A DNA stretch of 64,000 bases from Arsukibacterium perlucidum DSM 18276 (GCF_000382165.1 NZ_KB907706.1:62001-126000), one strand, 5' to 3'. Positions 1 to 9,590 are shown, counted from the stretch's first letter. A program made the numbers and translations. Notes: generated by a model not told the origin, from the sequence alone.

Positions 1-53
1 TTAACGACCGTTGCAAATACCGGCCGTTTAACCGATAAATCTGATAACAGCAT
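1..53 (-). CDS. RND efflux pump permease, N-terminal fragment cut by the window edge
   Basis: Only the first 17 codons are present, reading MLLSDLSVKRPVFATVV, which is the usual cytoplasmic start of HAE-1 type RND inner-membrane permeases (a short amphipathic helix, then RPVFA leading into the first membrane helix). The ATG shares its A with the TAA stop of the adaptor gene upstream (TAATG), so the two are translationally coupled. The rest of the gene lies beyond position 1. The permease class is inferred from these few residues and from the adaptor next to it; the substrate cannot be told. Confidence 0.75.
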   Translation of the reverse strand, partial: MLLSDLSVKRPVFATVV

Positions 54-1108
54 TATCGCGCTCCGACTTTATTAATTACTGCACCTGGCCGGATTTTCTG
101 AATACCTTCGACCACAATTTCTTCGCCTTCTTCCAGTCCCGAGACAACCTCTACCCAGCCCGGAATACGCTGGCCAACTTCTATCTCGCGCTGGCTGACG
201 GTATTGTCGCTGTTAACCACGAACACAAATTGTTTATTTTGTTGCGGGATCAAGGCCCGCTCTGAAATCTGTAATGCCGACACGTTGGCTAACTCAACTT
301 TCACGTTTAGTAACATGCCTGGCCGCAAGCGTAAATCGCTATTGTCCAGCGTGGCATGAACCCTGACTGAGCGGGTTACCGGATCCAGCCGGGTATCGAT
401 TGCACTCACTTCGCCTGTAAAATCAATATTGCCATACGCCACGTTAGTGACATTAACCGGCATACCCCGTTTAATTTCAGCCAGATAATGCTCAGCGACG
501 CTAAACTCTACTTTCAGCGTATTTAAATCGTCCAGGGTGGTAAGCACTGTCCCCGCGTTAACATAGGCACCCTGGCTTACCCGGCGCAAGCCAAGGTAGC
601 CATCGAAAGGGGCGCGAATGGTCAGCTCATTTAATTGGGCTTTGGCAATGTCCAGTTGTGCCAGGGTGGTATTTACCCGGGTTTGCTGCTCGTCCAGCAA
701 TGATTGCGCTGTAGCCTGGGTGGTCGCCAGGTTTTGCAAGCGGTCAAGCTGGCGGCGTTGATCGGTCAGTACTGCTGATAACTCAGCGACTCTGGCAAGC
801 TGCTGCACGTTATTAAGCCGGGCGATAACATCACCGGCAGTTACCTGCTTACCTTCCTGAATATTCAGCTCAATTAAGAAATCGCTGGCAGGCGTGACAA
901 TTTGCACCGAGTTATTGGCAATGCCATTGCCCAGTGAGGTAATTTGCCGGATCATTGGTTTAACGGATACCATGGCAGTACTAACTGCGACTGGTGCACC
1001 GGCGCCTCTGCCTGATGTTGGCTGTTGTTGTTGCCAATACAGATAGCCCAGAAACACAGCTAACGCTGTTAAGATTACCCAGATAAGGCGAGAATGAGTG
1101 TTTGTCAC
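53..1108 (-). CDS. RND efflux periplasmic adaptor subunit (MexA/AcrA type)
   Basis: About 351 residues from a GTG start at 1108, preceded by ACGGAG six to seven bases upstream; the open frame runs 57 codons further up without a good ribosome site, so I reject the longer form. A single membrane anchor lies near residues 8-24. It is followed by a lipoyl half-motif, a long alpha-helical hairpin (roughly residues 95-165), the returning lipoyl half with the typical APFDGYLG, a beta-barrel and a membrane-proximal domain ending near IRPGAV. The family bridges an RND pump in the inner membrane to an outer-membrane channel in the periplasm. The permease follows directly with a one-base overlap. The anchor is a transmembrane helix rather than a lipoprotein. 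The exported substrate is unknown. Confidence 0.9.
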   Translation of the reverse strand: MTNTHSRLIWVILTALAVFLGYLYWQQQQPTSGRGAGAPVAVSTAMVSVKPMIRQITSLGNGIANNSVQIVTPASDFLIELNIQEGKQVTAGDVIARLNNVQQLARVAELSAVLTDQRRQLDRLQNLATTQATAQSLLDEQQTRVNTTLAQLDIAKAQLNELTIRAPFDGYLGLRRVSQGAYVNAGTVLTTLDDLNTLKVEFSVAEHYLAEIKRGMPVNVTNVAYGNIDFTGEVSAIDTRLDPVTRSVRVHATLDNSDLRLRPGMLLNVKVELANVSALQISERALIPQQNKQFVFVVNSDNTVSQREIEVGQRIPGWVEVVSGLEEGEEIVVEGIQKIRPGAVINKVGAR

Positions 1109-1305
1109 AATGACTCCGTTTACCGCATGAAAATACTTTGAGTGTATTGTATGTTTTAAATGGTGAAACAGATTATCCGTTATCGCAATCACGGCGGCGT
1201 TGGTCGTATTCCGGCGTAATTTAGCATGATCCAGCATAACAGTAGCTGCTGTAATGATAATCTGTTTGTGGGAAAACAAGTATCAGAGAAGCCAAAGGGG
1301 AGCAC

Positions 1306-1971
1306 ATGGAACCGATTTTAGTTAGTCAGACCAGCCATCAGGGCGGTGCCAGATTACTGCTTTGTGGCCTGGGAGCGTTGCTGAGCTTGTTCGTTTTTAC
1401 CGCGCTGTTTGCCAGTCAGTTTAATTTGTTGCTGGCACTTGCCTACATTGCGGCAACAATGGCGGTGTTTCTGGGAATTGCCAAGCTGGCTGAGCCAAGA
1501 CATTTTCTGAAATGCGATGAGCAGGGCGTGCATTACTATCATCGCTATGGTAGCTGGTTATTACCCTGGAACAGCTTTATATATTGCGCTGTGCCGCAGC
1601 TGGAACAGCAGGACTTGTCGTTTATTGGTTTTAAAGTGACAGATTATGACGCTGTATTGCAACCGCTGCGGCTGCGCCTTGCCGTGAGGCTGATGACCGA
1701 GCAGCGACCATTGTTTATCTCAGCTGTGAAGCAGGGGTGTGCGACGGGGCAATGTGCCAGCGAATTACTTGCTGAAAAAGACAAGTTTGCTACTGCAAAG
1801 CATAATTACACTGGCATTAAGGCCGTGTTCGGGCAGAGAATGCAGCGGTTGGCAGTAGCCAGTGACTTTGATTTATTTGTGCCAAGCTCGCTTACCGCTG
1901 ACCAGACAACGGCGCTTTGCCAGGAAATCAACAGGGCCCGCTTACAAATAATACAAAATACAGCTACCTAG
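1306..1971 (+). CDS. DUF2982-like membrane protein
   Basis: This is a 221-residue protein with two membrane helices near the N-terminus (about residues 15-35 and 38-60). A soluble part follows that reads like a PH-type fold (HFLKCDEQGVHYYHRYGSWL and onwards). The length and layout match the DUF2982 family of Alteromonadales, from memory of that family. A strong AGGGGAG ribosome site precedes the ATG. It diverges from the RND operon across about 200 bases, so the two may share a promoter region. The function is unknown; a membrane-anchored sensor or scaffold is possible but nothing shows it. Confidence 0.75.
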   Translation: MEPILVSQTSHQGGARLLLCGLGALLSLFVFTALFASQFNLLLALAYIAATMAVFLGIAKLAEPRHFLKCDEQGVHYYHRYGSWLLPWNSFIYCAVPQLEQQDLSFIGFKVTDYDAVLQPLRLRLAVRLMTEQRPLFISAVKQGCATGQCASELLAEKDKFATAKHNYTGIKAVFGQRMQRLAVASDFDLFVPSSLTADQTTALCQEINRARLQIIQNTAT

Positions 1972-2029
1972 ACACACAGCTGACTGTGTATCATAATAAG
2001 TAAAACCTTTTTTTCTGGTAGGATGGTGC

Positions 2030-2365
2030 ATGAACAGCTACGATAAAGCATTTCTGGTTAGCGGGCGTAATACCCTGATCCATAAAAATAAAAAACTTGA
2101 TTTGATATTGATTAATGATGACAGCGATCCACCATTAGTTGTAACCCGTCATGGCGTGAAAATGTTTGGGGAGGCAGTGCCAACTAATAAAGTAGAGGCA
2201 AAGGAACGCTATATGGAAATTGTCGACATTTCCAGTACCGATGTGTTTGGTGAAACCAAAACCTTGCTATTTGTGCAGGCACTGAACAACAAAGAGTATA
2301 AAGTTGATTACAGTAAGAAAGGTACAGATTTGTTTATTAAGATCCACCAGGATAATTATATTTAG
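2030..2365 (+). CDS. Hypothetical protein, 111 residues
   Basis: I do not recognise this protein. It has no signal peptide or membrane helix. It is hydrophilic and rich in Lys, Asp and Asn, with predicted alternating beta strands (for example LDLILIND and TLLFVQAL). The ATG follows a plausible GGTAGGATGGTGC ribosome site. The base composition is more AT-rich, with many AAA and GAT codons, than the neighbouring genes, which may point to later acquisition. It stands alone between the DUF2982 gene and the FapA-like gene, with over 60 bases on either side. Expression seems likely because the start, length and stop are clean, but homologs would be needed to confirm it. Confidence 0.6.
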   Translation: MNSYDKAFLVSGRNTLIHKNKKLDLILINDDSDPPLVVTRHGVKMFGEAVPTNKVEAKERYMEIVDISSTDVFGETKTLLFVQALNNKEYKVDYSKKGTDLFIKIHQDNYI

Positions 2366-2472
2366 TTTTTTAAGCTTCTAAGGCCCTGAAATGCAGTAAG
2401 GGCTTGCCTTTCTGGCTGATATTTGTTTCATTAAGCATAATACTTTTGTCGTAGTTTAAGCAGACAACTTAC

Positions 2473-4131
2473 ATGCAATTTTCTGAGCACAATAATACTA
2501 TAAAAATAACGGTGCCGGTCTCGTTAAATGCCATCAGTGCAGCCGAAATTCAGCAGCAACTAAATAATAACGGTTTCGAGCGCTGCCTGGTTTTGCAGGA
2601 CCAGCTGACTAATCTGCTGGTTGAGTATCAGCAAATCCAACAAAAAATTAAAGATAACCTGCTGGCTGAAAACAGTAAGGAATTGAGTTATCGGATTGCT
2701 GAAAAACGTGACGCTGAACTGACCTTTGACATCAGTGAAGATAAAATGACAGCAACTGCTATTATCACTGCTGCTTGGGGCGGGGAACCTGTTTCAGCCA
2801 ATGCGCTGGTGAAGAGTGCACAGGCCAATGGTGTTGTATTTGGTTTTAGCAAAGAGCAAATAATTAAATTGGTTTCTTATGCCGCTAAAGCAGAGCCTGG
2901 CAGTAAAGTAAAGTTGATGATTGCCCGTGGCCGTGTTATGGCGTCTGGTGTTAATTCCCGCTTTGAACCACTATTGGCGGAGATGGAAAGTCGCAGAAAT
3001 CGCCCTATAGTTAAAGCAGATGAAAAAGCTGACCTTCGTGATTTTGGGGTGATTCCCTCTATTAAAATCGGAGAGGCTATTATGCGGCGCCATCCACCTA
3101 CTTCTGGCGTGCCGGGCATGCTGGTTAATGGCGAAATGGTCCCGGCAACACCTGGTTTGCATATAGAGTGGCAATTGGGTGAAGGTGTTGAGTTAGCGCC
3201 GGCAGACGGCGATTTGCTATTAGCTGCAAGGGATGGTTTACCACGTGTTATTGAATCAGGCGCGACTGTAGATGAAGTCTTTACAGTAAAAAACGTTGAT
3301 TTGGCAACTGGTCATATTGTGTTTCACGGTTCAGTAGTGGTGACTGGAAGTGTCTCTGAAGGGATGAAAGTTGTCGCGGGTGGCAATGTCTTTGTTAAAG
3401 GCATGGTTGAGGGGACGTTAATTGAAGCGGGCGGTGATATCACCATTAATGGCTCGGTTATCGGCCACCAACTTGCTCAGGTCGATCAACAAAGCGAATA
3501 TAGTACTGAACTGAAGGCCGCAGGTGATATTCAGTGTAATCTGGCGCAATACAGCAGGATCATTTGTGGCGGTAATCTCTATGTCAGCAAGCAACTTATG
3601 CATTGTGCAGTGGAAGCAGCAATTGTGTATGCCGGGCCGGAGGATAACCCAAATGGTAAGTTAGTTGGCGGTTACTTTTATCTGGATCAGGGCCTGTTCT
3701 GCGGTAATCTGGGGGCGCCTTCCAGCAGTGCAGTGTTAGTTAAGTTGAACCGACAGCTGGATCCCATTGTTGAAAAGCAAGAGGTCTTGCGCTCAAGTGT
3801 TGCTGCCGAACGAACCGAAATGGAAGAGATAAGACAGCAATTGGAAAAACTGAAGAAAATAGAAGGTAATGCTCAGATTGAAATGCGTCGCCATGAATTG
3901 GTGGCAAAATTTGAAGAGCATAAAGAGCTGGCGGTATCACTGATTAGTGATATCAAAATTCTTGAGACTCAGCGTCAGGAAAAACTGGCAGAGCTGCTAA
4001 TAGTCGTGCGTCAGCAACTGTTTTCGGCGGTTGAAATTCATTTTGGTAAAGAACAGGTTAAGAGCCGGCGCGAATATGGTCCCTCCAAGGTGGTATTGGT
4101 TGATGGCAGTCCCTCTATTGAGCCGCTGTAA
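2473..4131 (+). CDS. FapA-like DUF342 family protein
   Basis: This 552-residue protein has the DUF342/FapA layout. An N-terminal alpha/beta region is followed by a Gly/Val-rich beta-solenoid (about residues 270-420, with repeats such as VVAGGNVFVKG and IEAGGDITINGSV) and a C-terminal coiled coil (about 425-510, rich in Glu, Lys and Gln). The family was named flagellar assembly protein A in some vibrios, where it is linked to polar targeting of FlhF. Many members have no flagellar context, and none is visible here, so I do not assign the symbol. The nearest genes are an orphan upstream and a DUF2884 protein 100 bases downstream. A cytoplasmic scaffold is the safest description. Confidence 0.8.
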   Translation: MQFSEHNNTIKITVPVSLNAISAAEIQQQLNNNGFERCLVLQDQLTNLLVEYQQIQQKIKDNLLAENSKELSYRIAEKRDAELTFDISEDKMTATAIITAAWGGEPVSANALVKSAQANGVVFGFSKEQIIKLVSYAAKAEPGSKVKLMIARGRVMASGVNSRFEPLLAEMESRRNRPIVKADEKADLRDFGVIPSIKIGEAIMRRHPPTSGVPGMLVNGEMVPATPGLHIEWQLGEGVELAPADGDLLLAARDGLPRVIESGATVDEVFTVKNVDLATGHIVFHGSVVVTGSVSEGMKVVAGGNVFVKGMVEGTLIEAGGDITINGSVIGHQLAQVDQQSEYSTELKAAGDIQCNLAQYSRIICGGNLYVSKQLMHCAVEAAIVYAGPEDNPNGKLVGGYFYLDQGLFCGNLGAPSSSAVLVKLNRQLDPIVEKQEVLRSSVAAERTEMEEIRQQLEKLKKIEGNAQIEMRRHELVAKFEEHKELAVSLISDIKILETQRQEKLAELLIVVRQQLFSAVEIHFGKEQVKSRREYGPSKVVLVDGSPSIEPL

Positions 4132-4233
4132 ATAGTAATACGCGACAAGCTGTATCAGCTATGCGGCATAAGGTAGTGCCATTGTTGCGCGGATCTATTA
4201 GGCTTAAATAGTGTTTTTAAAGAGACTGTTGTT

Positions 4234-4992
4234 GTGAAAGCTTGGCTGCTTGTTTTGTTACTGTGCTTACCTTCGATTGCGCTGGCTGATTGCAACATGG
4301 CGTTTCGCTATGGCTTGCTAATTGCGCCGGATCATATCCGTTTTATGCAAAATACCCGTACCTATGTCCAGATCAATAATGATCGCCAGCTGTTTGTAGT
4401 CGGACAGTGGGTACAGCTAAATGATGCTGATACCGAGTTACTGCAGCAGTATAGCCAGGGGCTGCGCAAGTTTGTGCCGGAAATTGTCAGTCTGGCAGTG
4501 GATGGGGTTGAAGTGGGGCTGTCAAGTATTGAATCGATGCTTTCCGGTCTGGGCAGTAAATCACAGCAGGCTGAGTGGCAGGCGTTAATCAGGGAAACCA
4601 CATTTCAGTTTATGTCACGGTTTGTCCGTACCGGTGAATACTTTTATCTGGCGCCGCAAAGCTTAAACGAGCTTGATCACTTTTTAAACCGGGAACTAAA
4701 ACCTCAGTTAAGTAACCTGGCCCGCCATACGGTAGGTGCTGTGTGGGGAGCGCTGCGTGACGCTTTGCGCCAGTCTGACAGCAATTTTGAGCGCACTGAT
4801 AACCAGGGCCTGAAGTCTGTTGAGCAACTGGTCGACAATATCAGCTTTGGCCTTGATGAGAAAGTAATTGAACTTGAGGCCAAATCTGCGCTGTTTTGTC
4901 AGCGTATGCGCGAACTGGACGAAATAGAAACCAGCCTGCAACAGCGGATCCCGTTGCTAAGCCAGTATGATGTGGTTACTGAGAAAAAATAG
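4234..4992 (+). CDS. DUF2884 (YggN-like) periplasmic protein
   Basis: This 252-residue protein begins at a GTG codon and carries a clean Sec signal peptide (KAWLLVLLLCLPSIALA, cut before DCNM). The mature part starts DCNMAFRYGLLI and matches E. coli YggN / DUF2884 in order and length. It is largely helical with a C-terminal Glu/Gln-rich segment. Two cysteines (in DCNM and in LFCQRM) could form a disulfide in the periplasm. The function of the family is not established. It ends 25 bases before the convergent aspartoacylase-type gene with no clear terminator between them. Confidence 0.8.
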   Translation: MKAWLLVLLLCLPSIALADCNMAFRYGLLIAPDHIRFMQNTRTYVQINNDRQLFVVGQWVQLNDADTELLQQYSQGLRKFVPEIVSLAVDGVEVGLSSIESMLSGLGSKSQQAEWQALIRETTFQFMSRFVRTGEYFYLAPQSLNELDHFLNRELKPQLSNLARHTVGAVWGALRDALRQSDSNFERTDNQGLKSVEQLVDNISFGLDEKVIELEAKSALFCQRMRELDEIETSLQQRIPLLSQYDVVTEKK

Positions 4993-5017
4993 TAACACGC
5001 TATAAATACACGCTTAA

Positions 5018-6067
5018 CTAAACTACGCCATATTCGTCCCGCAGTGCTGCCGGCATGGCGTTGTCTACCTCGTCACTTATAGCATCAAGGGTTTTCTCTG
5101 CTTCGTCCAGTGAGCTGACTTCAGCGACATGAAACAATGCTTCACCCTCGTTCACCAGCGGCAGGTTATTCCTGCCGATTACCACGCCATCAAAGGTTGC
5201 CGGAATGGCGACTTCAAAATCGGAGTAGGGTGAATAAATATGGGCCATGATATCGCCGGTTTTTACCGTTTGACCCAGCGTGACGTAATAGCGGGCAATA
5301 CCATCATGTTCAGCCCGCACCCAGCTGCTTTTCTTCGAGAACACTGAACGGTTTATCGGAGCTTTAGTTCTGCCACTTAACATACCTAAATCCTGCATCA
5401 CGTTAACAATGCCGCGCACCCCGATCTTTATTGACTGCTCGTCGAAGCGGAGCGCTTCTCCTGCTTCATACAATAACAATGGAATACCCAGGTTGTTGGC
5501 AGTACCGCGCATGGTGCCGTCACGACTGGCGGCTTTAATAATAACCGGGGCGTTAAATACCTCTGCCATCCTTAATGCTATTTTATCTTTGGCGCTGGCC
5601 CGCACTTGTGGCAGGTTAGCCCGGTGAATGGCACCGGTATGCAGGTCGATAGCATGGGTACAGCATTTAAGAATTTTATCGGTAAATTGATAAGCCATCC
5701 GGCTGCCAAGTGAGCCTTTCTCACTGCCGGGGAAGCTGCGGTTTAAATCGCGCCGGTCAGGCAGGTAGCGTGATTGCTGGACAAAGCCATAGGTATTAAC
5801 GATAGGCACTACTATTAAGGTGCCCTTGATCCGGTTTAAGCGTGGCAGCTTTAGCAAGCGTCGGCAAATTTCAACGCCGTTAATTTCGTCACCATGTAAT
5901 GCTGCGGTAATCAGCAGTACCGGCCCGTCCTGGCGGCCATGAATAACATGGGCGCCAATATTAAGTTCAGTGTGGGTGTATAGCTTACCAAACGGAATAT
6001 CGACCACGGCCCGGCTACCCGCAGCAATTTTATCAGGCCCGAGGGTAAAAGCAGCGCGGCTGTTCAT
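5018..6067 (-). CDS. Succinylglutamate desuccinylase/aspartoacylase family hydrolase
   Basis: This 349-residue zinc hydrolase-like protein belongs to the M14-related AstE/AspA group. It has the metal-binding HGDEING motif (near residue 60), the DRRDLNRSFPG segment (about 105-115) and the IDLHTGA motif with a further His (about 140), followed by a C-terminal beta-barrel ending in a lipoyl-like GEALFHV stretch. The start ATG overlaps the rimK stop by one base (TAATG), so it is made with RimK. In many gammaproteobacteria a hydrolase of this group follows rimK; a link to the glutamate tail chemistry is attractive but is inference. The actual amide substrate is unknown. Confidence 0.85.
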   Translation of the reverse strand: MNSRAAFTLGPDKIAAGSRAVVDIPFGKLYTHTELNIGAHVIHGRQDGPVLLITAALHGDEINGVEICRRLLKLPRLNRIKGTLIVVPIVNTYGFVQQSRYLPDRRDLNRSFPGSEKGSLGSRMAYQFTDKILKCCTHAIDLHTGAIHRANLPQVRASAKDKIALRMAEVFNAPVIIKAASRDGTMRGTANNLGIPLLLYEAGEALRFDEQSIKIGVRGIVNVMQDLGMLSGRTKAPINRSVFSKKSSWVRAEHDGIARYYVTLGQTVKTGDIMAHIYSPYSDFEVAIPATFDGVVIGRNNLPLVNEGEALFHVAEVSSLDEAEKTLDAISDEVDNAMPAALRDEYGVV

Positions 6068-6984
6068 TAGCCTGTTCCTTTGGTTTTGGCTTTACGCCGG
6101 GTTTTATGCGTCGCGACTTTTTTCTCTAAAAAGCTGATAATAAGGCCTGCGACATCTTTGCTGGTGGCACTCTCAATGCCTTCCAGCCCGGGCGAGCTAT
6201 TCACTTCCATGACCACCGGACCATGGTTTGAACGAAGTAAATCCACCCCAGCCACATTTAAGCCCATGGTTTTGGCGGCATGTACTGCCGTGCTGCGCTC
6301 TTCCGGGGTTAACCTTACTACGGTGGCAGAGCCACCGCGGTGCAGGTTAGAGCGAAACTCACCGTCTTTAGCCTGGCGTTTCATTGCCGCGACAATTTTA
6401 TCACCAACCACAAAACAGCGGATATCTGCACCCTTAGCTTCTTTGATATACTCCTGCACCAGAATGTTGGCATTCAGGCCCATAAAAGCTTCAATTACGC
6501 TCTCGGCCGCGGTGCGTGTTTCGGCCAGTACTACACCAATTCCCTGGGTGCCTTCCAGCAGTTTAATCACTAGCGGTGCACCACCTACCATATTAATAAG
6601 ATCGGGAATATCGCCCGGTTTATCAGCAAAACCGGTAATCGGCAAACCAATGCCCTGGCGGGCTAACAACTGCATTGATCGCAGCTTGTCGCGGGCCCGG
6701 CCAATCGCGACTGATTCATTCAGTGAGTAAACGCCCATCATTTCAAACTGGCGCAGCACAGCAGTACCGTAAAAAGTAATAGAGGCGCCAATCCTTGGGA
6801 TCACTGCATCAAAGCCATCCAGCACTTCCCCTTTATAATGAATAGAAGAATTGGTGCGGTTAATATTCATATAGCAGCTTAATGGATCTATCACCTGCAC
6901 CTGATGACCGGCAGCTTCGGCCGCCGCAACCAGCCGCTTGGTCGAATATAGTTCAGCATTTCGCGACAATATCGCAATTTTCAT
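6067..6984 (-). CDS. rimK: Ribosomal protein S6--L-glutamate ligase RimK
   Basis: This 305-residue ATP-grasp enzyme adds glutamate residues to the C-terminus of ribosomal protein S6. It aligns throughout with E. coli RimK, which has 300 residues: [14 protein letters not shown] at the start, [26 protein letters not shown], the nucleotide-binding [33 protein letters not shown] and the metal-binding [15 protein letters not shown]. It carries a short basic tail ([12 protein letters not shown]) that E. coli RimK lacks in this form. It lies 64 bases downstream of mgtE and is coupled to the hydrolase gene after it. Assignment is secure from the sequence. Confidence 0.96.
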   Translation of the reverse strand: MKIAILSRNAELYSTKRLVAAAEAAGHQVQVIDPLSCYMNINRTNSSIHYKGEVLDGFDAVIPRIGASITFYGTAVLRQFEMMGVYSLNESVAIGRARDKLRSMQLLARQGIGLPITGFADKPGDIPDLINMVGGAPLVIKLLEGTQGIGVVLAETRTAAESVIEAFMGLNANILVQEYIKEAKGADIRCFVVGDKIVAAMKRQAKDGEFRSNLHRGGSATVVRLTPEERSTAVHAAKTMGLNVAGVDLLRSNHGPVVMEVNSSPGLEGIESATSKDVAGLIISFLEKKVATHKTRRKAKTKGTG

Positions 6985-7048
6985 TCATTCTCCGTTAAAC
7001 TTAAATTTGGGCTGCTGCTTAAGCTATTAAATACGAAACCAGTAAAAA

Positions 7049-8398
7049 CTAAGCTAATAAAAACAATGAACCCAGACCTAAAAAAGCAAAAAAACCAATA
7101 ACATCGGTAACTGTAGTCAAAATAACAGAACCAGACAGCGCCGGGTCGATATCCAGCTTTTCCAGCCAGATAGGAATAAATACCCCGGATATTGCTGCCA
7201 CTATAATGTTAATAACAATCGCCAGGCCAATTACCCCGCCAATAATCCAGTCCCCAAACCAAAAATATGTGATAACCGCAATAACCAGTGCCCAGAGCAC
7301 CCCGTTAATTGCCCCGACCCCAAGCTCTTTACGAAATAGCATCATATAGGTTTGCGGAGTAATTTGTTCCAGCGCCAGGCCTCGGATCATTAACGTTAAG
7401 GTCTGGCTACCGGCTATGCCTCCCATACTGGCCACAATAGGCATTAACACGGCCAGCGCTACCACCTGCTGCAAGGTTGCTTCAAACAGGCCAATGGTCC
7501 AGGCCGCCAGAAAGGCGGTTAACAGGTTAATCCCCAGCCATAAAGCGCGACGTTTTGCGCTGTCGAAAACCGGCGCAAATAAATCTTCTTCTTCGTCCAG
7601 ACCGGCAGTATGCATAAACTGGCTTTCCAGCGCCCGGCGCACGTTCTCCAGCGCTTCACCAATCGACAAACGGCCCAATAGCTTATCGTCAGCATCCACT
7701 ACTGCCAGCGCAGTGTAACCAGAGCGCGATACGAGATCTGAGCCTTGTTCGAGTTCCATCTCACCGCTAACCACCGGGGCTTCTTTATCAAGAAAGTTTT
7801 CCACCGGTAAATGGCTTGGTTGGCCCAGCAGGGCAGTAGCATGCACCAGACCGGCGTAACGGCCGGTGCGGTCTATCACAAACAGTGCATCCTGATATTC
7901 GGCATCGTCAGCCAGCTTACGAAACATTCTGATGCCATCGCGCACCTTGGCATTTTTATTGATGATCAGTAAATCATGGTCGGCGTAACGGCCACACTGG
8001 TCATCATTATAGGTTAGTGCTGTTTCTAACCAGCTACGCTGACTGGCATCCAGCCTTGAGCAGGCATAGGCATAGATCCGCTGCGGTAGCTCGTCCAGCA
8101 ACTCGATTAAATCATCAACTTCCATACCCTCAACCAGAGTACGCAATTGTTGTTCATCAAGTTGCTTAAAAATGTTTTCCCGGGCATCTACCCGCATGTA
8201 GGTCAGGGCAGCGACCTGATCGTCGGGGTGTAAGTCGAGCCAGGTGCTGACCCGTTGCTCAACCGGCATTGCCTCAAGTACCAGGGCAATTTCTTCCGGC
8301 TCCAGCTGGCTGATTTTTTCGATCAGCGAGCTGCTGTCCTCATCAGTTAAGCTGCCGCGGACAATATCCTCAATATCCAGTAGCGGGTTTTCTGCCAT
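7049..8398 (-). CDS. mgtE: Magnesium transporter MgtE
   Basis: This 449-residue protein has the full MgtE plan. A helical cytoplasmic N domain (about residues 1-130) contains EMPVEQRVSTWLDL. A CBS-pair domain (about 130-255) acts as the Mg sensor, followed by a linking helix. Five membrane helices (about 280-449) contain the pore-forming PIVASMGGIAGSQTL and a late SGSVILTTVTDV segment. The family is a Mg2+-gated magnesium channel of the inner membrane. The gene begins 12 bases after corA on the same strand, so two unrelated Mg2+ uptake families are probably on one transcript. Length and motifs are normal. Confidence 0.95.
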   Translation of the reverse strand: MAENPLLDIEDIVRGSLTDEDSSSLIEKISQLEPEEIALVLEAMPVEQRVSTWLDLHPDDQVAALTYMRVDARENIFKQLDEQQLRTLVEGMEVDDLIELLDELPQRIYAYACSRLDASQRSWLETALTYNDDQCGRYADHDLLIINKNAKVRDGIRMFRKLADDAEYQDALFVIDRTGRYAGLVHATALLGQPSHLPVENFLDKEAPVVSGEMELEQGSDLVSRSGYTALAVVDADDKLLGRLSIGEALENVRRALESQFMHTAGLDEEEDLFAPVFDSAKRRALWLGINLLTAFLAAWTIGLFEATLQQVVALAVLMPIVASMGGIAGSQTLTLMIRGLALEQITPQTYMMLFRKELGVGAINGVLWALVIAVITYFWFGDWIIGGVIGLAIVINIIVAAISGVFIPIWLEKLDIDPALSGSVILTTVTDVIGFFAFLGLGSLFLLA

Positions 8399-8410
8399 TA
8401 CAAATCCTTA

Positions 8411-9373
8411 TTACCACCAGTTTTTAAACTTAAACCAGAACAAGCCGCCCACCCCCAGCACGGCCATGGCTAACAGTGCATAATAGTAACCATTGGGGTT
8501 GGCCAATTCAGGTATATTAACAAAGTTCATTCCGTACAAACCGGCAATAAAGGTCAGTGGAATAAATATTGTGCTAACCATCGTCAGCACTTTCATTCTT
8601 TCGTTAATCTGGTGCGAGGTGGTAGACATATAACCTTCTACCAAATCGCTAAGCTGATCGTAGTACAAATCGGTCATACTATGCAGCCGTTCAAACTTTT
8701 CATAAAAATCGCGCACATCCGGCCCACTGAAATGGTTAAGCAGAGGGCTTTTTTCTTCATACAGGGCATCGGCAAATATATCTTTCTGGTATGCCAGGTT
8801 GCGGTTTATTTTCCGCAGCACCGAACGATAACGCATCATCAGTGCCATTTGCTCATCATTGCCCCGTTGCAGCTTATTGTCTTCAAGTTCGCTTAATACG
8901 TCTTCAAAGGCGATCAGCTTGTCCAGATAGCTACCTGACACCGATAAAATAAGTTGTTTTACCCAATCGGTAACAACCAGGCTTTGGCCTACAGCAATTT
9001 TAGGGGTAAGTTGCTCGAGCAGTGGCGCACTATGACAACGCATCAGGCTAATCAAAACTTGCTTAGAGTATAACAAGTTAACCTGGGCACTGCTGGTGTA
9101 TTCGCTGAAATCAGGGTCGGCATAACCGCGCAAAATCAGCAGACTGAAATCGGGTTGGGTTTCCAGTTTAGGCGGGTGACGCTTACGACTGAAATCCTCA
9201 GCAAGGGTAGGGGCAATGGCAAAACGGTGCAGTACCTGCTGTATTTCCTCTGCGCTGGCATCATTCAGGTTAAGCCACACTCTGGCATCAGCGCTAAGTT
9301 GGCTTGGTAGTCTGGCGAAACTGATTTGCTGCCAGCTATTGGTTTCCGGTTCAAAATAATTGAGTAAAATCAT
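8411..9373 (-). CDS. corA: CorA family divalent cation transporter
   Basis: This 320-residue protein has a large cytoplasmic alpha/beta domain and long stalk helix (about residues 1-255). Two C-terminal membrane helices follow, with the signature YGMNF at the end of the first (about residue 283). The C-terminus is lysine- and tryptophan-rich (KFKNWW), as in the CorA/ZntB superfamily. The GMN motif is the selectivity element of these pentameric Mg2+ (or Co2+, Ni2+, Zn2+) channels. The order corA-mgtE with a 12-base gap suggests co-transcription. The exact metal is not decided by the sequence; ZntB-type efflux remains an alternative. Confidence 0.9.
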   Translation of the reverse strand: MILLNYFEPETNSWQQISFARLPSQLSADARVWLNLNDASAEEIQQVLHRFAIAPTLAEDFSRKRHPPKLETQPDFSLLILRGYADPDFSEYTSSAQVNLLYSKQVLISLMRCHSAPLLEQLTPKIAVGQSLVVTDWVKQLILSVSGSYLDKLIAFEDVLSELEDNKLQRGNDEQMALMMRYRSVLRKINRNLAYQKDIFADALYEEKSPLLNHFSGPDVRDFYEKFERLHSMTDLYYDQLSDLVEGYMSTTSHQINERMKVLTMVSTIFIPLTFIAGLYGMNFVNIPELANPNGYYYALLAMAVLGVGGLFWFKFKNWW

Positions 9374-9556
9374 AACGCTGTTCCAGGCCGGGCATAATGA
9401 TTACAGCATACCCAGCTTGGCGCGGTTTTGCGAAAATTTTATGGCAGATAGCGTGGTCATCGATGAGTGCCATCGTATTCATCCTGCACCAATACTGCAG
9501 GGCTCGCTGACAATAAAGCTGATGTTGTAAGACAAAAACAACAATTACCAGGTAAT

Positions 9557-9578
9557 GCCACCCTCAGTTGAGGGTGGC
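9557..9578 (-). terminator. Hairpin downstream of the metalloprotease gene
   Basis: GCCACCCTCA pairs with TGAGGGTGGC around a minimal loop, 13 bases beyond the metalloprotease stop. The T-rich tract after it on the minus strand is not immediate, so it is a weak candidate terminator. Confidence 0.45.
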
Positions 9579-9590
9579 TGGGGAAGAGGT

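Noticed and set aside
2379-2410. Hairpin after the 111-residue orphan as a terminator
   Set aside because: The stem is only five bases (GCCCT/AGGGC) with a long loop and no clean T-run.
6080-6730. 216-residue plus-strand ORF antisense to rimK
   Set aside because: rimK is certain from full alignment with the E. coli protein; the reverse frame is open by composition.
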